Source: Desulfuromusa sp.
Lineage (GTDB): Bacteria > Desulfobacterota > Desulfuromonadia > Desulfuromonadales > Geopsychrobacteraceae
Length of the DNA stretch: 64,000 bases
Assembly (NCBI GenBank): GCA_016744675.1
Contig: JADGDX010000014.1
Span: 1-64,000, forward strand
Reading direction: 5' to 3'
Both the position numbers and the translations under genes were made by a program. This document shows positions 63,312 through 64,000 of the stretch, one piece after another (positions within the stretch are counted from its first letter, which is position 1; each line of letters begins with the position of its first letter). Below the pieces are notes generated by a model. The model did no database searches. It was not told the origin of the DNA and was given only the letters and a program-made list of their open reading frames with translations.

Positions 63312-63320
63312 GCAGATTCG

Positions 63321-64000
63321 TTAGGCTGATTGGCTTGCTGCTAGAGCTTGGTCAACGTCGGCAATAATATCGTCAATATGCTCTATTCCAACAGAGAGGC
63401 GAATTAAATCAGCAGAAACTCCCGATTTTTTCTGTTGTTCGTCAGAGAGCTGGCGATGGGTTGTACTCGCAGGATGAAGAACACAAGAGCGAGCATCTCC
63501 AACATGGACAACCATTGCAATGAGTTGACATGCTTCCATGAAAGCCATCCCTGCATTGCGGCCCCCTTTGATGCCAAAGGTTAAAACTCCACTTGCACCA
63601 TAATCGAGATACTTTTGAGTCAGTTCATAGCTTTGATGACTTTTAAGTCCTGGATATTTGACCCATGAGACATTTGGATGACCCTCGAGGTGCTTGGCTA
63701 AGGCTAGGGCATTATCGCAATGACGTTCCATGCGCAAGTGCAGGGTTGTCAGTCCATGGTTGAAAAGAAAAGAATTTTGTGGAGCAGGTGTTGTCCCTAA
63801 ATCACGCATGAACTGAGCACGCGCTTTGACTATATAAGCCAGTTCGCCAAACTTTTCTGTATAAATGAGGCCATGATACGACGGATCTGGTGAGCAAAGT
63901 TCTGGGTACTTTTCTTTTGTCCACTCGAAGCGACCGCTATCTACAATAACACCGCCAACACTGGTTCCGTGACCATCAATATATTTCGTTGCAGAGTGGA
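63321..64000 (-). CDS. O-acetylhomoserine sulfhydrylase-type PLP enzyme, partial
   Basis: The right edge cuts this gene; about 226 C-terminal residues are present. The visible part begins just before HSATKYIDGHG, which carries the PLP-binding Lys, and continues with GGVIVDSG and the MRDLGTTPAPQNSFLF segment. The C-terminal domain has VGDARSCVLHPASTTHRQLS and LIRLSVGIEHIDDI, marks of the Cys/Met metabolism PLP family. The sequence fits O-acetylhomoserine sulfhydrylase, which makes homocysteine from sulfide, but cystathionine synthase-like activity cannot be excluded. The reading frame runs off the edge with no stop. Confidence 0.9.
   Translation of the reverse strand, partial: HSATKYIDGHGTSVGGVIVDSGRFEWTKEKYPELCSPDPSYHGLIYTEKFGELAYIVKARAQFMRDLGTTPAPQNSFLFNHGLTTLHLRMERHCDNALALAKHLEGHPNVSWVKYPGLKSHQSYELTQKYLDYGASGVLTFGIKGGRNAGMAFMEACQLIAMVVHVGDARSCVLHPASTTHRQLSDEQQKKSGVSADLIRLSVGIEHIDDIIADVDQALAASQSA

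Overview
The window carries about 57 protein genes, no rRNA, tRNA or CRISPR array, and one gene cut by the right edge. It looks like the chromosome of an anaerobic, diderm, AT-leaning bacterium of the Desulfuromonadales type (Desulfobacterota, former Deltaproteobacteria). The grounds are outer-membrane biology (TonB receptor, Mla-type lipid transport, LpxH), anaerobe-style genes (rubredoxin, ferritin-like protein, class I Fe-S fumarase, Rrf2-nifS-nifU), a PxxKW-type cysteine-rich protein and a GSU3473-like small protein. This placement is inference from gene content, not from a marker gene.

Layout. 1-1.25 kb is an accessory scar: a DinB-like gene lies between two related ~100-bp elements resembling integron attC sites, followed by a decayed IS1182-type transposase fragment. 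1.28-15.7 kb is mostly core: Fe-S flavoprotein-like reductase, purB, patatin, phosphofructokinase, an M16 protease pair (one active, one lacking the zinc motif), YihY, LpxH, TPR protein, Kef-type antiporter, two small cysteine-rich proteins and a phosphohexomutase. 15.7-19.2 kb is an Mla/MCE lipid-transport operon. 19.3-31.9 kb is a cyclic-di-GMP island, all on the minus strand: TonB receptor, YfiR, CHASE8-type hybrid kinase and a REC-GGDEF-EAL protein, chained closely or by ATGA overlaps, then two tandem HDOD-GGDEF paralogs. Upstream of the island sit an unknown helical-repeat protein and an MshEN-GAF protein with two c-di-GMP-type motifs.

32.1-35.6 kb holds a methionine synthase split into two genes and a rubredoxin missed by length filters. 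35.7-46.5 kb has AMMECR1, TPR/PH-domain proteins, miaB-PHP-M42 peptidase, a second phosphohexomutase, a DEAD-box helicase and an RND/MMPL exporter. 46.7-55.2 kb is sulfur centred: fumarase, then cysE-rrf2-nifS-nifU behind a probable Rrf2 operator, then mnmA-mtaB-tlyA-HIT. 55.2-64 kb has an RSH-family protein with intact hydrolase but degenerate synthetase, a polysaccharide deacetylase, a Bax-like glucosaminidase, YjbQ, a ferritin-like protein, htpG, trmL and an O-acetylhomoserine sulfhydrylase-type enzyme.

The most interesting part is the c-di-GMP island. A YfiR-type periplasmic regulator and a CHASE8-like sensor, which in the known YfiBNR system act on a cyclase directly, appear wired to a phosphorelay whose likely output is a REC-GGDEF-EAL enzyme, with a TonB-type outer-membrane protein in front and an ATPase-less MshEN protein nearby as a candidate receptor.
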